Position numbers and translations under genes: made by a program. This document shows positions 50,009 to 59,682 of a stretch of 64,000 bases of DNA, piece after piece. The stretch spans positions 537 through 64,536 of the forward strand of contig NZ_LMOL01000009.1 of the NCBI RefSeq assembly GCF_001424565.1, written 5' to 3'. The notes below the pieces were generated by a model. The model did no database searches and was not told the DNA's origin. It saw nothing but the letters and a program-made list of their open reading frames with translations. The DNA comes from Arthrobacter sp. Leaf141 (GTDB lineage Bacteria; Actinomycetota; Actinomycetes; Actinomycetales; Micrococcaceae). Each line of letters opens with the position of its first letter. Within the stretch, counting starts at the first letter, position 1.

Positions 50009-53000
50009 ATGACGCAGGAACAGCCCGTCGCGGGCGCCAAGGATTCCGGTGCAGCGGCACCCATGGGCCAGTTCAGCCGGCCCACCCGCGACTGGTTCCT
50101 GGGTGCCTTCAGCGGCCCCACCCCTGCCCAGGCCGGGGCCTGGAACGCCATTTCCTCCGGCTCGCATGCCTTGGTGGTGGCCCCCACCGGCTCCGGAAAG
50201 ACGCTGGCGGCCTTCCTCTGGGCCCTGGACCGGCTCCTGACCTCCACCCCCGGGCCCGATGCCGCGGATCCCGTCGCAGGCCAGGACACGCTCCCGGGTG
50301 TTGGGGCCGGATCCACGGGCAAGGTCACCGGCCAGGCCGCGGGCAAGGGCAGGCGCCCGCGCGCGCCCAAGCGGAAAACCCGGGTCCTCTACATCTCACC
50401 CCTGAAGGCCCTGGGGGTGGACGTGGAACGGAACCTCCGCGCCCCGCTGATCGGCATCACCCAGACCGCCAAGCGCCTTGACCTGCCGGCGCCCTTGATC
50501 ACCGTGGGTGTCCGGTCCGGGGACACCACCACCGCGGACCGCAGGTCTTTGCTGACCACTCCGCCCGATATCCTCATCACCACCCCGGAATCCCTGTTCC
50601 TGATGCTGACCTCGAAGGCCCGCGAGACCCTGGCGGAGGTGGACACCATCATCATCGATGAGGTCCATGCCGTGGCCGGGACCAAGCGCGGCGCCCACCT
50701 CGCCGTCTCGCTCGAACGGCTGGACGCCCTGCTGCCCAAGCCCGCCCAGCGGATCGGGCTCTCAGCCACCGTGGAGCCCAAGGAGCTGGTGGCCCAGTTT
50801 CTGGCCGGTTCGGCGCCGGTGGAGATCGTTGCCCCGCCGGCGTCCAAGACCTGGGACCTCACCGTTTCAGTGCCTGTGGAGGACATGTCGGACCTGCAGG
50901 GCGCGGCCGGCGCGTTCGACTCCGGCCCGGCCTCAGGGCTCCAGCCCCAGGCTTCCATCTGGCCGCATGTTGAGGAAAAGATCGTGGACCTGGTGCTGGC
51001 CAACCAGTCCACCATCGTCTTCGCCAATTCCCGGCGGCTTTCGGAGCGGCTCACGGCCCGGTTGAACGAAATCTACGCGGAGCGCCAGCTGGTTGCGGTG
51101 GGCGGCGGCTGGGACGGAACCCCGGCCGCGGAGGGGGACGGCGCACCTGGATCTGACCGCCGTCCGGGCGGGCCGGCGTCGGGCCTTCCCGCCTCAACCC
51201 CCGCCCAGATGATGGCGCAGGCCGGCAGTTCCGCCGGCGCGGACCCGGTGCTGGCGCGGGCGCACCACGGATCCGTGTCCAAGGACCAGCGCGCCCTGAT
51301 CGAGGACGACCTCAAATCGGGACGGCTGCGGTGCGTGGTGGCCACGTCCTCGCTGGAACTGGGCATCGACATGGGCGCCGTGGATTTGGTGGTCCAGGTG
51401 GAATCGCCGCCGTCGGTGGCCAGCGGGCTGCAGCGCGTGGGCCGCGCCGGGCACCAGGTGGGCGAAGTCTCCCAGGGTGTCCTGTTCCCGAAACACCGTG
51501 CGGACCTGGTGCACACCGCCATCACCGTGGAACGGATGCTGGACGGCAAAATCGAGCGCCTGTACGTGCCGGCCAACCCGCTGGACATCCTGGCCCAGCA
51601 GACCGTCGCCGCCGCGGCCCTGGGCAGCATCGATGTGGAGGAGTGGTTTGCCACGGTCCGGCGCTCCGCCCCGTTCGCGTCGCTCCCCCGCTCGGCGTTC
51701 GAAGCCACTCTGGACCTGCTGGCCGGCCGGTACCCGTCGGACGAGTTCGCAGAGCTGCGCCCCCGGATCATCTGGGACCGCAACGCGGGGACCATCGAAG
51801 GCCGCCCCGGAGCGCAGCGCCTCGCCGTCACCTCCGGCGGCACCATCCCGGACCGCGGCCTGTTCGGCGTGTACATCATCGGCACCGAAACGGAAGGCTC
51901 TGCGTCCCCGGCTGCGGACGGAAAGCCCTCCCCCGCGCCCAAGGGCGGCCGGCGGGTGGGCGAACTGGACGAGGAAATGGTCTACGAATCCCGGGTGGGC
52001 GATGTGTTCGCGCTCGGCGCCACCAGCTGGAAGATCGAGGACATCACCCACGACCGCGTCCTGGTCTCGCCCGCGTTTGGCCAGCCCGGAAAGCTGCCGT
52101 TCTGGAAGGGCGACTCGCTGGGACGGCCCGTGGACCTGGGCCGGGCCCTGGGGGCGTTCGTCCGCGAACTGGCAGCGTCCGATTCCGGTCCCGCCCTGGA
52201 ACGGTGCAAAGCCAGCGGTTTGGACGACTTCGCCGCCAACAACCTGATCCAGTACATCCGGGAACAAAAACAGGCCACCGAAGTGGTCCCCAGCGACACC
52301 ACGCTGGTGGTGGAACGGTTCCACGACGAGCTGGGCGACTGGCGGGTGATCCTGCACAGCCCGTTCGGGATGCCGGTGCACGCCCCTTGGGCCCTGGCCG
52401 TGGGGCAACGGCTGCACCAGCGGTATGGGCTGGACGGCTCGGCGATGGCCGCTGACGACGGCATTGTGCTCCGGGTTCCCATGATGGAAGACGAACCACC
52501 GGGGGCGGAGCTGTTCCTGTTCGATCCGGAGGAACTGGAACAGATTGTCACCGCCGAAGTGGGCGGCAGCGCCCTGTTCGCCTCGCGGTTCCGTGAATGC
52601 GCGGCCCGCGCCCTGCTGCTCCCCCGCCAGACCCCCGGGAAACGCCAGCCGCTGTGGCAGCAGCGGCAGCGGTCAGCGCAGCTGCTGGACGTTGCCCGGA
52701 AGTACCCTACATTCCCCATCGTGCTGGAGACGGTGCGTGAATGCCTGCAGGATGTCTACGACCTTCCCGCGTTGAAAGACATTGCAGCGTCCGTGGAACG
52801 CCGCGAGCTGCGGGTGGTGGAAACCACCACCAGCCAGCCCTCACCGTTCGCCAAGTCCCTCCTGTTCGGCTATGTGGCCCAGTTCCTGTACGAGGGCGAC
52901 TCACCGCTGGCCGAGCGCCGGGCCGCGGCGCTGGCCCTGGACTCCACACTCCTGAACGAGCTGCTGGGCCGGGTGGAACTGCGCGAACTCCTGGACCCCA

Positions 53001-55168
53001 AGGTCATCGAGTCCACCGAACGGGAACTGCAGCGGCTGCTGCCGGACCGCCGGGCCCGCGGCCTGGAAGGGACAGCGGACCTGCTCCGGCTGCTGGGACC
53101 GCTGACGCCGGACGAGGCCGCGGCGCGCCTCCAGGGCGAACCCGATCCCGAGCAGGACGCCGCCAGTGTGGCATCCGCCGCCGGCCACCTCCAGGCCCTG
53201 CAGCGGGCCAACCGCGCCATCAAAGTCAACATCGGCGGGGGGGAGCGGTTTGCCGCGGTGGAGGACGCCGCCAGGCTCCGGGACGCCATCGGGGTGCCGC
53301 TGCCCATGGGTGTGCCGCTGGCGTTCATTGAACCCGTGGCCGATCCGCTGGGCGACCTGGTATCCCGGTACGCCCGGACGCACGGGCCGTTCACGTCCGC
53401 GGAGGCCGCTGCCCGGCTGGGCCTGGGCGTGGCGGTGGTGGGCACGGCGCTGAAGCGGCTCGCCGCCGATGGCCGTGTGGTGGAGGGTGAGTTCCGCCCG
53501 CACGCCGGCGGCGACGCGGCGCAGTCGCCAACTCCCAACGGCAGCGGGCCGGACGAGGCCCTGCTGCCGGCCGGTCCGGACGACGATGACACCGATCCCG
53601 CGGACGTCGCAGAGCTGGACGACGATGGGAACGTGGCCGAGGACGCCGATCCGGAGGCGCAGGCTGCCAGGGCGGATGCCGCGGCGCGCGCCCAGGCTGC
53701 CGGCCCGGCCGGGGTGGCGGCTCCGCAGCCGGCAACCAGCGAATGGTGTGACGCCGAGGTCCTCCGCAAGCTGCGGCGCCGCTCGCTGGCAGCCCTGCGC
53801 GCCGAAGTCGAACCCGTGGACGCCTCCGCCTACGGGCGTTTCCTGCCGGCCTGGCAGCACGTCCGGGTCCCGGGCGGGGGCCGCGGGCAGCCGTCGCTCC
53901 GAGGGCTGGACGGCATCATCACCGCCGTGGACCAGCTCTCCGGCGTCCCCATCCCGGCCTCCGCCTGGGAGCCGCTCATCCTGGCCAGCCGGGTGTCCGA
54001 CTACCGGCCGGCCATGCTCGACGAACTTATGGCCGCCGGTGAAGTCCTGTGGTCCGGTGCCGGCTCGCTCCCCGGCAACGACGGCTGGATCAGCCTGCAC
54101 CTGGCCGATTCCGCGGAACTGACCCTGAATCCCGCCGTCGACTACGAACCCGGCGACGCCCAGCTGCGGCTCCTGGACCACCTGCGCACCAACGGCGGCG
54201 GGTACTTCTTCCGGCAGCTGACGGACATCGCCGGCGGCATGGACGCAGTCCTGGGCGACCAGGATGTGGTGTCCGCCCTGTGGGACCTTGTTTGGGCCGG
54301 CCGGATCACGGGCGATACCTTCGCGCCGGTGCGGTCGCTGATCGCGGGCGGCCACACCGCCCACCGGCAAGTGGCTCGGACCCCAAGGGCCCGGGCGCCC
54401 CGGCTGAGCAGGCTGGGCCGTTCCGGCAGCGGCCTGATCGGGGCGGCCGGTGGCGGCCGGTACGGCACCTCCGGCGCCGTCGCCACGCCGCCCATGGCTG
54501 CCGGGCGCTGGTCCGCGCTGCCCGCTCCCGAACTGGACGCCACCATCCACGCGCGGGCCACCGCGGAGCTTCTGCTGGACCGATACGGCGTGGTGACCCG
54601 CGGCTCGGTGATGGCCGAACAGATCCTGGGCGGCTTCGGGCTGATGTATAAGGTACTGGCCCGGCTGGAAGAGGCCGGCCGCTGCCGACGCGGGTATTTC
54701 ATCGAACACCTCGGCGCGGCCCAGTTCGCCGTGCCGGCCACGGTGGACCGGTTGCGGTCCTTCTCCGAGGACTCCCAGCTGGCCAAACTCGAGCCCGTGG
54801 CCCTGGCGCTGGCCGCAACGGACCCCGCCAACCCCTACGGGGCGGCGCTGTCCTGGCCCGGCGTGAACGACGACGCCGGCACCGGTCACCGGCCGGGGCG
54901 GAAAGCCGGGGCCCTGGTGGTGCTGGTGGACGGCGCGCTGGTCCTTTATGTCGAGCGGGGTGGCAAGACCCTACTGGTTTTCAGCGCCGATGAAACCGTC
55001 CTGGCCGCGGCGGGAGCCGCCCTGGTGGGGGTGGTGACCCGGGGCGCGGTGGACAAACTCATCATGGAGAAGGTCAACGGGCATGGAATCCTGGACACAC
55101 CCGTCGCTGCCGCGCTCAGTGCCGCTGGCGCCTATTCCACACCGAAGGGGTTGAGGATCCGTGCCTGA
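50009..55168 (+). CDS. lhr: Lhr-type superfamily 2 DNA helicase
   Basis: This is a 1719-residue ATP-dependent helicase. Core motifs are APTGSGKTLAAF (~56-70), DEVHAVAGTKRGAHL (~217), SATVEPKEL, AHHGSVSKDQR and ATSSLELGIDMGAVDLVVQ with QRVGRAGHQ. These are followed by the winged-helix and Lhr-specific domains and a long C-terminal extension with Asp/Ala-rich linker (~1165-1240). Known full-length Lhr is about 1500 residues; this is longer because of the linkers and insertions in the core. The start is ATG 50009 or GTG 49991; neither has a perfect site. It overlaps the Nei-type glycosylase gene by 8 bp, an arrangement common in actinobacteria that ties Lhr to DNA repair. Confidence 0.93.
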   Translation: MTQEQPVAGAKDSGAAAPMGQFSRPTRDWFLGAFSGPTPAQAGAWNAISSGSHALVVAPTGSGKTLAAFLWALDRLLTSTPGPDAADPVAGQDTLPGVGAGSTGKVTGQAAGKGRRPRAPKRKTRVLYISPLKALGVDVERNLRAPLIGITQTAKRLDLPAPLITVGVRSGDTTTADRRSLLTTPPDILITTPESLFLMLTSKARETLAEVDTIIIDEVHAVAGTKRGAHLAVSLERLDALLPKPAQRIGLSATVEPKELVAQFLAGSAPVEIVAPPASKTWDLTVSVPVEDMSDLQGAAGAFDSGPASGLQPQASIWPHVEEKIVDLVLANQSTIVFANSRRLSERLTARLNEIYAERQLVAVGGGWDGTPAAEGDGAPGSDRRPGGPASGLPASTPAQMMAQAGSSAGADPVLARAHHGSVSKDQRALIEDDLKSGRLRCVVATSSLELGIDMGAVDLVVQVESPPSVASGLQRVGRAGHQVGEVSQGVLFPKHRADLVHTAITVERMLDGKIERLYVPANPLDILAQQTVAAAALGSIDVEEWFATVRRSAPFASLPRSAFEATLDLLAGRYPSDEFAELRPRIIWDRNAGTIEGRPGAQRLAVTSGGTIPDRGLFGVYIIGTETEGSASPAADGKPSPAPKGGRRVGELDEEMVYESRVGDVFALGATSWKIEDITHDRVLVSPAFGQPGKLPFWKGDSLGRPVDLGRALGAFVRELAASDSGPALERCKASGLDDFAANNLIQYIREQKQATEVVPSDTTLVVERFHDELGDWRVILHSPFGMPVHAPWALAVGQRLHQRYGLDGSAMAADDGIVLRVPMMEDEPPGAELFLFDPEELEQIVTAEVGGSALFASRFRECAARALLLPRQTPGKRQPLWQQRQRSAQLLDVARKYPTFPIVLETVRECLQDVYDLPALKDIAASVERRELRVVETTTSQPSPFAKSLLFGYVAQFLYEGDSPLAERRAAALALDSTLLNELLGRVELRELLDPKVIESTERELQRLLPDRRARGLEGTADLLRLLGPLTPDEAAARLQGEPDPEQDAASVASAAGHLQALQRANRAIKVNIGGGERFAAVEDAARLRDAIGVPLPMGVPLAFIEPVADPLGDLVSRYARTHGPFTSAEAAARLGLGVAVVGTALKRLAADGRVVEGEFRPHAGGDAAQSPTPNGSGPDEALLPAGPDDDDTDPADVAELDDDGNVAEDADPEAQAARADAAARAQAAGPAGVAAPQPATSEWCDAEVLRKLRRRSLAALRAEVEPVDASAYGRFLPAWQHVRVPGGGRGQPSLRGLDGIITAVDQLSGVPIPASAWEPLILASRVSDYRPAMLDELMAAGEVLWSGAGSLPGNDGWISLHLADSAELTLNPAVDYEPGDAQLRLLDHLRTNGGGYFFRQLTDIAGGMDAVLGDQDVVSALWDLVWAGRITGDTFAPVRSLIAGGHTAHRQVARTPRARAPRLSRLGRSGSGLIGAAGGGRYGTSGAVATPPMAAGRWSALPAPELDATIHARATAELLLDRYGVVTRGSVMAEQILGGFGLMYKVLARLEEAGRCRRGYFIEHLGAAQFAVPATVDRLRSFSEDSQLAKLEPVALALAATDPANPYGAALSWPGVNDDAGTGHRPGRKAGALVVLVDGALVLYVERGGKTLLVFSADETVLAAAGAALVGVVTRGAVDKLIMEKVNGHGILDTPVAAALSAAGAYSTPKGLRIRA

Positions 55169-56030
55169 GGGTGATTCGGTGTTCCGGGCCACCGCGCAGC
55201 TGCATGCCGCCCTGGCAGGCCAGGTCCTCACGGCCTCCGACTTCCGCGTGCCGCGTTTTGCCACGCTCAACGTCACGGGCTGGACGGTCAGCGAGGTAGT
55301 GCCGCGCGGAAAACACCTGCTGATCCGGGTGGTCAGCCCGGAGGGGCGGGGACTGACCATCCACTCGCACCTGAAGATGGAAGGCAGTTGGCAGGTCTAT
55401 CCTCCGGGCGGCCGCTGGCGGAAACCCGGCTTCACGGCCCGCTGCGTCCTGCGGACCGCCTCGGCTGATGCCGTGGGGTTCTCCCTGGGGGTGCTGGATG
55501 TGGTCAAAACCGAGGACGAGGACTCGGTGGTGGGGCACCTGGGCCCGGACCTGCTGGGGCCAGGGTGGGATCCGGACGAAGCCGAACGCCGCATCCTCAG
55601 CGCGCCGGATGTCCCCATCGGTGTTGCCCTTCTGGACCAGCGGAACCTGGCAGGCATCGGCAACATCTACCGCTGCGAAACTCTGTTCCTGGCCGGCGTG
55701 CATCCCACGGTCCGCGCCGGCGACGTGCCTGCCTTGGTCTCCCTGCGGGAAATGATGGCCAGCGCCAAAATCCTGCTGGAGGCCAACCTGGGCCCCGGCC
55801 GGCGCGTCACCATCCTCAACGCACGCGGCGTCCCGGTGGGCCGCGCCGCAGGCCGGCCCGGCTACTGGGTGTACCGGCGTGAGCACCAGCCCTGCCTCAA
55901 GTGCCGCACCCCCATCGAACACGCTGTCCTGGGCAAACTCAACGGCGACGAGGAACGGGACATCTACTTCTGCCCCAAGTGCCAGCCTGCGCCCGTTGCC
56001 GGCCCCGACCCGGGACCGGCAATACCCTGA
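55161..56030 (+). CDS. Fpg/Nei-family DNA glycosylase
   Basis: This is a 289-residue bifunctional DNA glycosylase/AP lyase. The N terminus PEGDSVFRATAQLHAAL supplies the catalytic Pro and Glu. HSHLKMEGSWQVY, DQRNLAGIGNIYRCE (helix-two-turn-helix) and the C-terminal zinc finger CLKCRTPI with CPKC follow. The PEGD start and finger place it with endonuclease VIII (Nei) rather than Fpg. The start is GTG 55161, embedded in the lhr end, so translation is coupled. It removes oxidised pyrimidines. Confidence 0.93.
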   Translation: MPEGDSVFRATAQLHAALAGQVLTASDFRVPRFATLNVTGWTVSEVVPRGKHLLIRVVSPEGRGLTIHSHLKMEGSWQVYPPGGRWRKPGFTARCVLRTASADAVGFSLGVLDVVKTEDEDSVVGHLGPDLLGPGWDPDEAERRILSAPDVPIGVALLDQRNLAGIGNIYRCETLFLAGVHPTVRAGDVPALVSLREMMASAKILLEANLGPGRRVTILNARGVPVGRAAGRPGYWVYRREHQPCLKCRTPIEHAVLGKLNGDEERDIYFCPKCQPAPVAGPDPGPAIP

Positions 56031-56037
56031 CCCTGGT

Positions 56038-56727
56038 TCACCCGTGCGCCTGGTGTGCCGTCGCCGGTGTGCCGGATCCGGGTTCGGCCGGGGGCAGCGC
56101 GCCGGGTGACGCTGCGGTATGCCCGGCAAGGGTCACACTCGCGGGTGTCTTTTCGGGAACGGTGAAGAACGGCATCATGAGTTGCACCAGCGGGCCGATG
56201 GCCAGCGCGTACACGGCAGTGCCCACACCTGCCGCGCCGCCCAGAAGCCAACCGGCGGCCAGGACCACCACTTCGATGAGGGTCCGGGACACACGCACGG
56301 ACCACCCGGTCCGCCGGGCGAGGCCCGTCATCAGCCCGTCGCGGGCGCCGGGTCCGAAGCGGGCCCCGATGTAGCAGGCCGAGGCCACGGCATTCAGGAG
56401 AACCGCCCCGGCAAGCACCGCGGTCTGACCGCCGAGGTGGGAGAACTGCGGAACAAGGGCCAACCCGAGATCAGCGAAGACACCCACCAGGATGGCGTTG
56501 CACAGCGTACCAAAACCGGGCCACTGCTTGAGCGGGATCCACAGCAGCAGCACGGCAAAACTGACAATGATCACCACGGCTCCCAGGCTGAGCCCGGTCC
56601 TGGCAGCCAGGCCCTGATGCAGCACATCCCACGGCGCAGTGCCCAGGGCTGAGCGGATAAACAGGGCCAGAGAGAAGCCGTACATGGCCAGGCCGATAAA
56701 GAGTTGAAGGAGTCTGCGAATCATCAT
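56038..56727 (-). CDS. yczE: YczE/YitT-type membrane protein
   Basis: This 229-residue integral membrane protein has five to six helices and the family text LFIGLAMYGFSLALFIRSALG, APWDVLHQGLAARTGLSLG and GPGARDGLMTGLARRTGWSV. A Pro/Ala-rich cytoplasmic tail follows. ATG 56727 (or the adjacent ATG 56724) has GAGGATG upstream; the longer frame to 57156 is a shadow of the divergent gene. It is divergently transcribed from a MocR-type regulator, the conserved yczE-yczR pairing. The substrate is unknown. Confidence 0.88.
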   Translation of the reverse strand: MMIRRLLQLFIGLAMYGFSLALFIRSALGTAPWDVLHQGLAARTGLSLGAVVIIVSFAVLLLWIPLKQWPGFGTLCNAILVGVFADLGLALVPQFSHLGGQTAVLAGAVLLNAVASACYIGARFGPGARDGLMTGLARRTGWSVRVSRTLIEVVVLAAGWLLGGAAGVGTAVYALAIGPLVQLMMPFFTVPEKTPASVTLAGHTAASPGALPPAEPGSGTPATAHQAHG

Positions 56728-56746
56728 TGACCCATCCTCGCCTGGC

Positions 56747-56786
56747 ACTGGCCTTGTATTCCATAGCCAGTCTGCGATACTGGCCT
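56747..56786. promoter_or_regulatory. yczR-yczE divergent promoter with ACTGGCCT repeats
   Basis: ACTGGCCT occurs at 56747-56754 and 56779-56786, 32 bp apart (three helical turns), and GCCAGT at 56766-56771 is inverted between them. TTGTAT (56754-56759), 16 nt, then GATACT (56776-56781) form a promoter whose start would fall at the yczR ATG 56788. Direct repeats flanking a promoter are typical for MocR proteins. Confidence 0.6.
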
Positions 56787-56787
56787 G

Positions 56788-58245
56788 ATGCCCGGAGCCA
56801 TGAATCCCGCCGCCCTTGCCCGGTTGATGGGCCCCTGGCAGAGCGGCGCCGGCCCCGCCTACCGCGAACTGGCGGACGTTGTCCGGCTGCTGGTCCTTGA
56901 TGGCCGCCTGCCCCTGGACACACCCCTGCCCAGCGAACGCTCGCTGTCGGAGACCCTGGGCATGTCCCGCACCACCGTCACCGCCGCCTACGCCCTGCTG
57001 CGGGAGCAGGGGTTCCTCAGCAGCGGACAGGGCGCCAAGGGCCGCACCCGGCTGCCCCGGTCTGCCGCCGGGGTGGCAGCACCGGGCATGTCCGCCCCGG
57101 ACGGTCTTCTGGACCTGGCCTACGCGTCGCTGCCGGCGAGCGGCGAAGTGGTACACAGGGCTTTTTCGGCCGCCTTAAACGACCTGCCCGCGCTGCTGCC
57201 CGGCTTCGGCTACGAGGTCCTGGGCCTGCCCGTCCTGCGCGAAGCAGTGGCAGCCCGGTACACCGCGGCCGGGGTACCCACCACAGCGGACCAGATCCTG
57301 ATTACTTCCGGAGCGCAGCACGCGCTGAACATCATCCTCCGGGCTGAAGCCGGACCCCGGCATGGCAGGCCTGCCAAAGTCCTGGTGGAGCACCCCAGCT
57401 ATCCGAACGCGCTGGACGCCATTGCCGGGTCGGGTGCGCGGGCGCTGCCCGTCGCCGTGGGCGGACCCGGCCAGCCGCATTGGGACCTGGACGCCGTGGA
57501 GGCAACGCTGCAGCAGCACCGTCCCGCCGTCGCCTACCTGGTGCCCGACTTCCACAACCCCACCGGCAAACTGATGCCGGATCCGCAGCGGCGCCGCCTG
57601 GTGCGGGCCGCTGCCGCCGCCGGAACCGTCCTGGTCATCGATGAAACGCTGCGCGATTTGAACCTCAACGGCCTGGACTCGCAGCATGTGGCAGCGTTCG
57701 GCTCCTGCGTATCCGTCGGTTCGCTCAGCAAGTCGCACTGGGCCGGCCTCCGGACAGGGTGGATCCGTGCCGGCAGGGAGCAGATCCGGCGGTACGCCGC
57801 CCAACGGACCACCCTGGACCTGGGCGGTCCCCTGACCGAGCAACTGGCCGCGGCGCATCTGATGGCGCATTTCGAGGAGCCACTGCCAGCCCGGCTGGCA
57901 GCACTCCGGGATCAGCGGGGCACCCTTCAGGAGCTGCTGGCGGAGCACCTGCCCACCTGGCAGGCTGCGGCGCCCGACGGCGGACTGACCCTTTGGTGCC
58001 GGCTGCCGGCACCCATCAGCACGGCCTTGACCGTCATTGCACCCGGGTTCGGCGTCCGCCTGGCCGCCGGACCACGCTTCGGAGTTGGCGGGGCCTTCGA
58101 ACACTACGTCCGGATCCCTTACACACTTGACCCCGGAAGCCTCGAAACCGCTGTCCGGGCGCTGCGGTCAGCCCAGAACCAATTGGAGGCTGCCCCGCAG
58201 CTGCGGCGGGCCCTGCCGGAGCCGCCCCGGGTGGCCATCGCCTAG
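56788..58245 (+). CDS. yczR: MocR-family regulator (GntR-aminotransferase), YczR type
   Basis: This is a 485-residue protein. A GntR winged helix (~20-90: LPSERSLSETLGMSRTTVTA, AYALLREQGFLSSGQGAKGRT) is linked to a fold-type I aminotransferase-like domain. The PLP Lys is residue 315 in SLSKSHWAGLRTGWI, PDFHNPTGKLMP supplies the Asn/Asp pocket and VEHPSYPNALDAI the substrate side. Such proteins sense PLP or an amine and control a neighbour. Pairing with yczE and the repeat operator support the YczR subgroup. ATG 56788 lacks a Shine-Dalgarno and coincides with the predicted transcription start, so it may be leaderless; ATG 56800 is an alternative. Confidence 0.9.
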   Translation: MPGAMNPAALARLMGPWQSGAGPAYRELADVVRLLVLDGRLPLDTPLPSERSLSETLGMSRTTVTAAYALLREQGFLSSGQGAKGRTRLPRSAAGVAAPGMSAPDGLLDLAYASLPASGEVVHRAFSAALNDLPALLPGFGYEVLGLPVLREAVAARYTAAGVPTTADQILITSGAQHALNIILRAEAGPRHGRPAKVLVEHPSYPNALDAIAGSGARALPVAVGGPGQPHWDLDAVEATLQQHRPAVAYLVPDFHNPTGKLMPDPQRRRLVRAAAAAGTVLVIDETLRDLNLNGLDSQHVAAFGSCVSVGSLSKSHWAGLRTGWIRAGREQIRRYAAQRTTLDLGGPLTEQLAAAHLMAHFEEPLPARLAALRDQRGTLQELLAEHLPTWQAAAPDGGLTLWCRLPAPISTALTVIAPGFGVRLAAGPRFGVGGAFEHYVRIPYTLDPGSLETAVRALRSAQNQLEAAPQLRRALPEPPRVAIA

Positions 58246-58294
58246 TCCGGAGCGGCCAAGAGCGGACCTAGTGCCAGCCCGCAGCCACGTCTTT

Positions 58295-58987
58295 TCAGGC
58301 GTAAACCGTCGCCAGGAACTTGCCCCAAACCGCCGCGGTGGCCCCGGTGTCCGCGCTCCCGCTGAAGTCATGCACCGTCATGCCCACCGGGGCACCCCAG
58401 GCGTTGCGGCCGAAGAACCGGTACAACGCGTCGGACGTCCGCAGGCCCAGGAAATGCTCATTGGCAAAGTCCACCTCCGCAGAAAGCCGGCCGACGCCGT
58501 CGAGCTCCACGTCCACGCGCCCACCCGGTCCGGCGGCGTCCACTCCGAGCGCCGAGCGCAGCCGCTCAAAGCCGTCCGGGGTGATGGACTCCGCCGGGCC
58601 CTGGATGTCCGTGAACACCACGGCCCTGCCGTCGAAGTGCTTCAGGTACTGGCCCAGGGTGTGGAGGTAGAACTCCGTATGACGGCTGGCGCCGTCATAC
58701 TGCTCATCCCAGTTGTCGGCGAAGATGCCGCTGTGGACGTAGTGCAGGCTGGCGCGGCCGCCCGCCAGCGGCGCCAGGACGTGTTCCAGCTGGTTGAACC
58801 AGCCATCCGGCCCGTCCATGCGGGACACCAGTCGAGTGGGATGCTCCTCAACCGTTTTTACCGCCGGCCACTGCTCTGTGGGGAACATCCAAGCAGACGT
58901 CCCTGCGGTCACGGCTTCCCAGACCCGCTCCGGCGTGCCGGGAAGTTCAGTATCCTGGATAATTTCAAAGCTGCGGTCATCAGTCAT
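58295..58987 (-). CDS. SRPBCC-family (Aha1/START-like) protein
   Basis: This 230-residue protein is a helix-grip-fold protein of the type often annotated as activator of Hsp90 ATPase or polyketide cyclase-like. It begins FEIIQDTELPGTPERVWEAV and continues with TRLVSRMDGPDGWFNQLEHV and a C-terminal beta/helix FFGRNAWGAPVGMTVHDFSG. ATG 58987 has AAGGAG 6 nt upstream and overlaps the ArsR gene stop by 8 bp, so the two are translationally coupled. The ArsR-SRPBCC pair is common in actinobacteria. The ligand is unknown. Confidence 0.85.
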   Translation of the reverse strand: MTDDRSFEIIQDTELPGTPERVWEAVTAGTSAWMFPTEQWPAVKTVEEHPTRLVSRMDGPDGWFNQLEHVLAPLAGGRASLHYVHSGIFADNWDEQYDGASRHTEFYLHTLGQYLKHFDGRAVVFTDIQGPAESITPDGFERLRSALGVDAAGPGGRVDVELDGVGRLSAEVDFANEHFLGLRTSDALYRFFGRNAWGAPVGMTVHDFSGSADTGATAAVWGKFLATVYA

Positions 58988-59597
58988 TGTTCGGCTCCTT
59001 GCCTGGGTTTTCAGTTGTCTTGAGTGCCGGATGGAGGGCCACCACCAGCCGGTGCCGGCGCCCCCGCGGCGAGGTCCCGCCGTCGTGGTATTTGTCCACC
59101 AGCGCGGTGACCGCCACCCCGAGGTCCGCCGCGAAGGCGGCACGGTCGGCGGCGGACCGGAAGGTGATCTCGCCGTCGATCGCGAAGGTTGGCAGGGCCT
59201 GGCGGGCGGCGGCGGCGCCGGCGATCAGCTTGCCGGTCTCCTCAACCATCCGCCCGGCGAGCGCCAGGAGCCAGAACGCCGAGAAGTCGTCGGTGAAACG
59301 CCGCGGATCAGGGGCCACGGCGGCCAGCGCCTGGGGCGAGATCAGGTATGAGGCGGCCGTGGCCTGGAACACCCGCTCGGTCATGTTGCCCTTGCGCCGC
59401 TCCGCCACGAGCTCCACCAGCCCGTGCCGCTCCAGGGCCTTGAGGTGGTAGTTGACCTTCTGCCGCGGCAGCCCCACCTTGCCGGCCAGCTGCGTGGCGG
59501 ACCCCGGTTCGGCCAGCTCATGGAGGATCCGAGTCCGGATGGGGTCCAGGGACACTTCGGCGGTTGCCGGGTCCTCGATCACTGCGATGTCCAACAT
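58980..59597 (-). CDS. ArsR-family helix-turn-helix regulator
   Basis: This is a 205-residue protein. The winged helix at ~17-75 (LDPIRTRILHELAEPGSATQ, LAGKVGLPRQKVNYHLKALE) has the recognition helix in LPRQKVNYHLKALERHG. A helical C-terminal domain follows. No Cys-rich metal site is visible, so it is not a metal sensor of the classic type. ATG 59597 is chosen; the longer frame to 59768 enters the divergent gene. It leads an operon with the SRPBCC gene. A small inverted repeat in the divergent promoter is a candidate site. Confidence 0.85.
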   Translation of the reverse strand: MLDIAVIEDPATAEVSLDPIRTRILHELAEPGSATQLAGKVGLPRQKVNYHLKALERHGLVELVAERRKGNMTERVFQATAASYLISPQALAAVAPDPRRFTDDFSAFWLLALAGRMVEETGKLIAGAAAARQALPTFAIDGEITFRSAADRAAFAADLGVAVTALVDKYHDGGTSPRGRRHRLVVALHPALKTTENPGKEPNND

Positions 59598-59615
59598 GGT
59601 TCCAGCATGCCTTCC

Positions 59616-59631
59616 GACAACTTTTATTGTC
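59616..59631. promoter_or_regulatory. Candidate ArsR-type operator
   Basis: GACAA (59616-59620) and TTGTC (59627-59631) form an inverted repeat with a 6-nt spacer in the AT-rich divergent region, 19 bp upstream of the ArsR start. Half-site size suits an ArsR dimer. Confidence 0.4.
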
Positions 59632-59682
59632 AAGAACTTTTTTCTGTTCGGTGACGTACAAGCCCGCCGGTAGAATGGACAG

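Noticed and set aside
52901..54889. A 662-codon minus-strand frame within lhr
   Set aside because: Antisense shadow; Gly/Gln/Val-rich without recognisable domains, and lhr continues uninterrupted on the plus strand.
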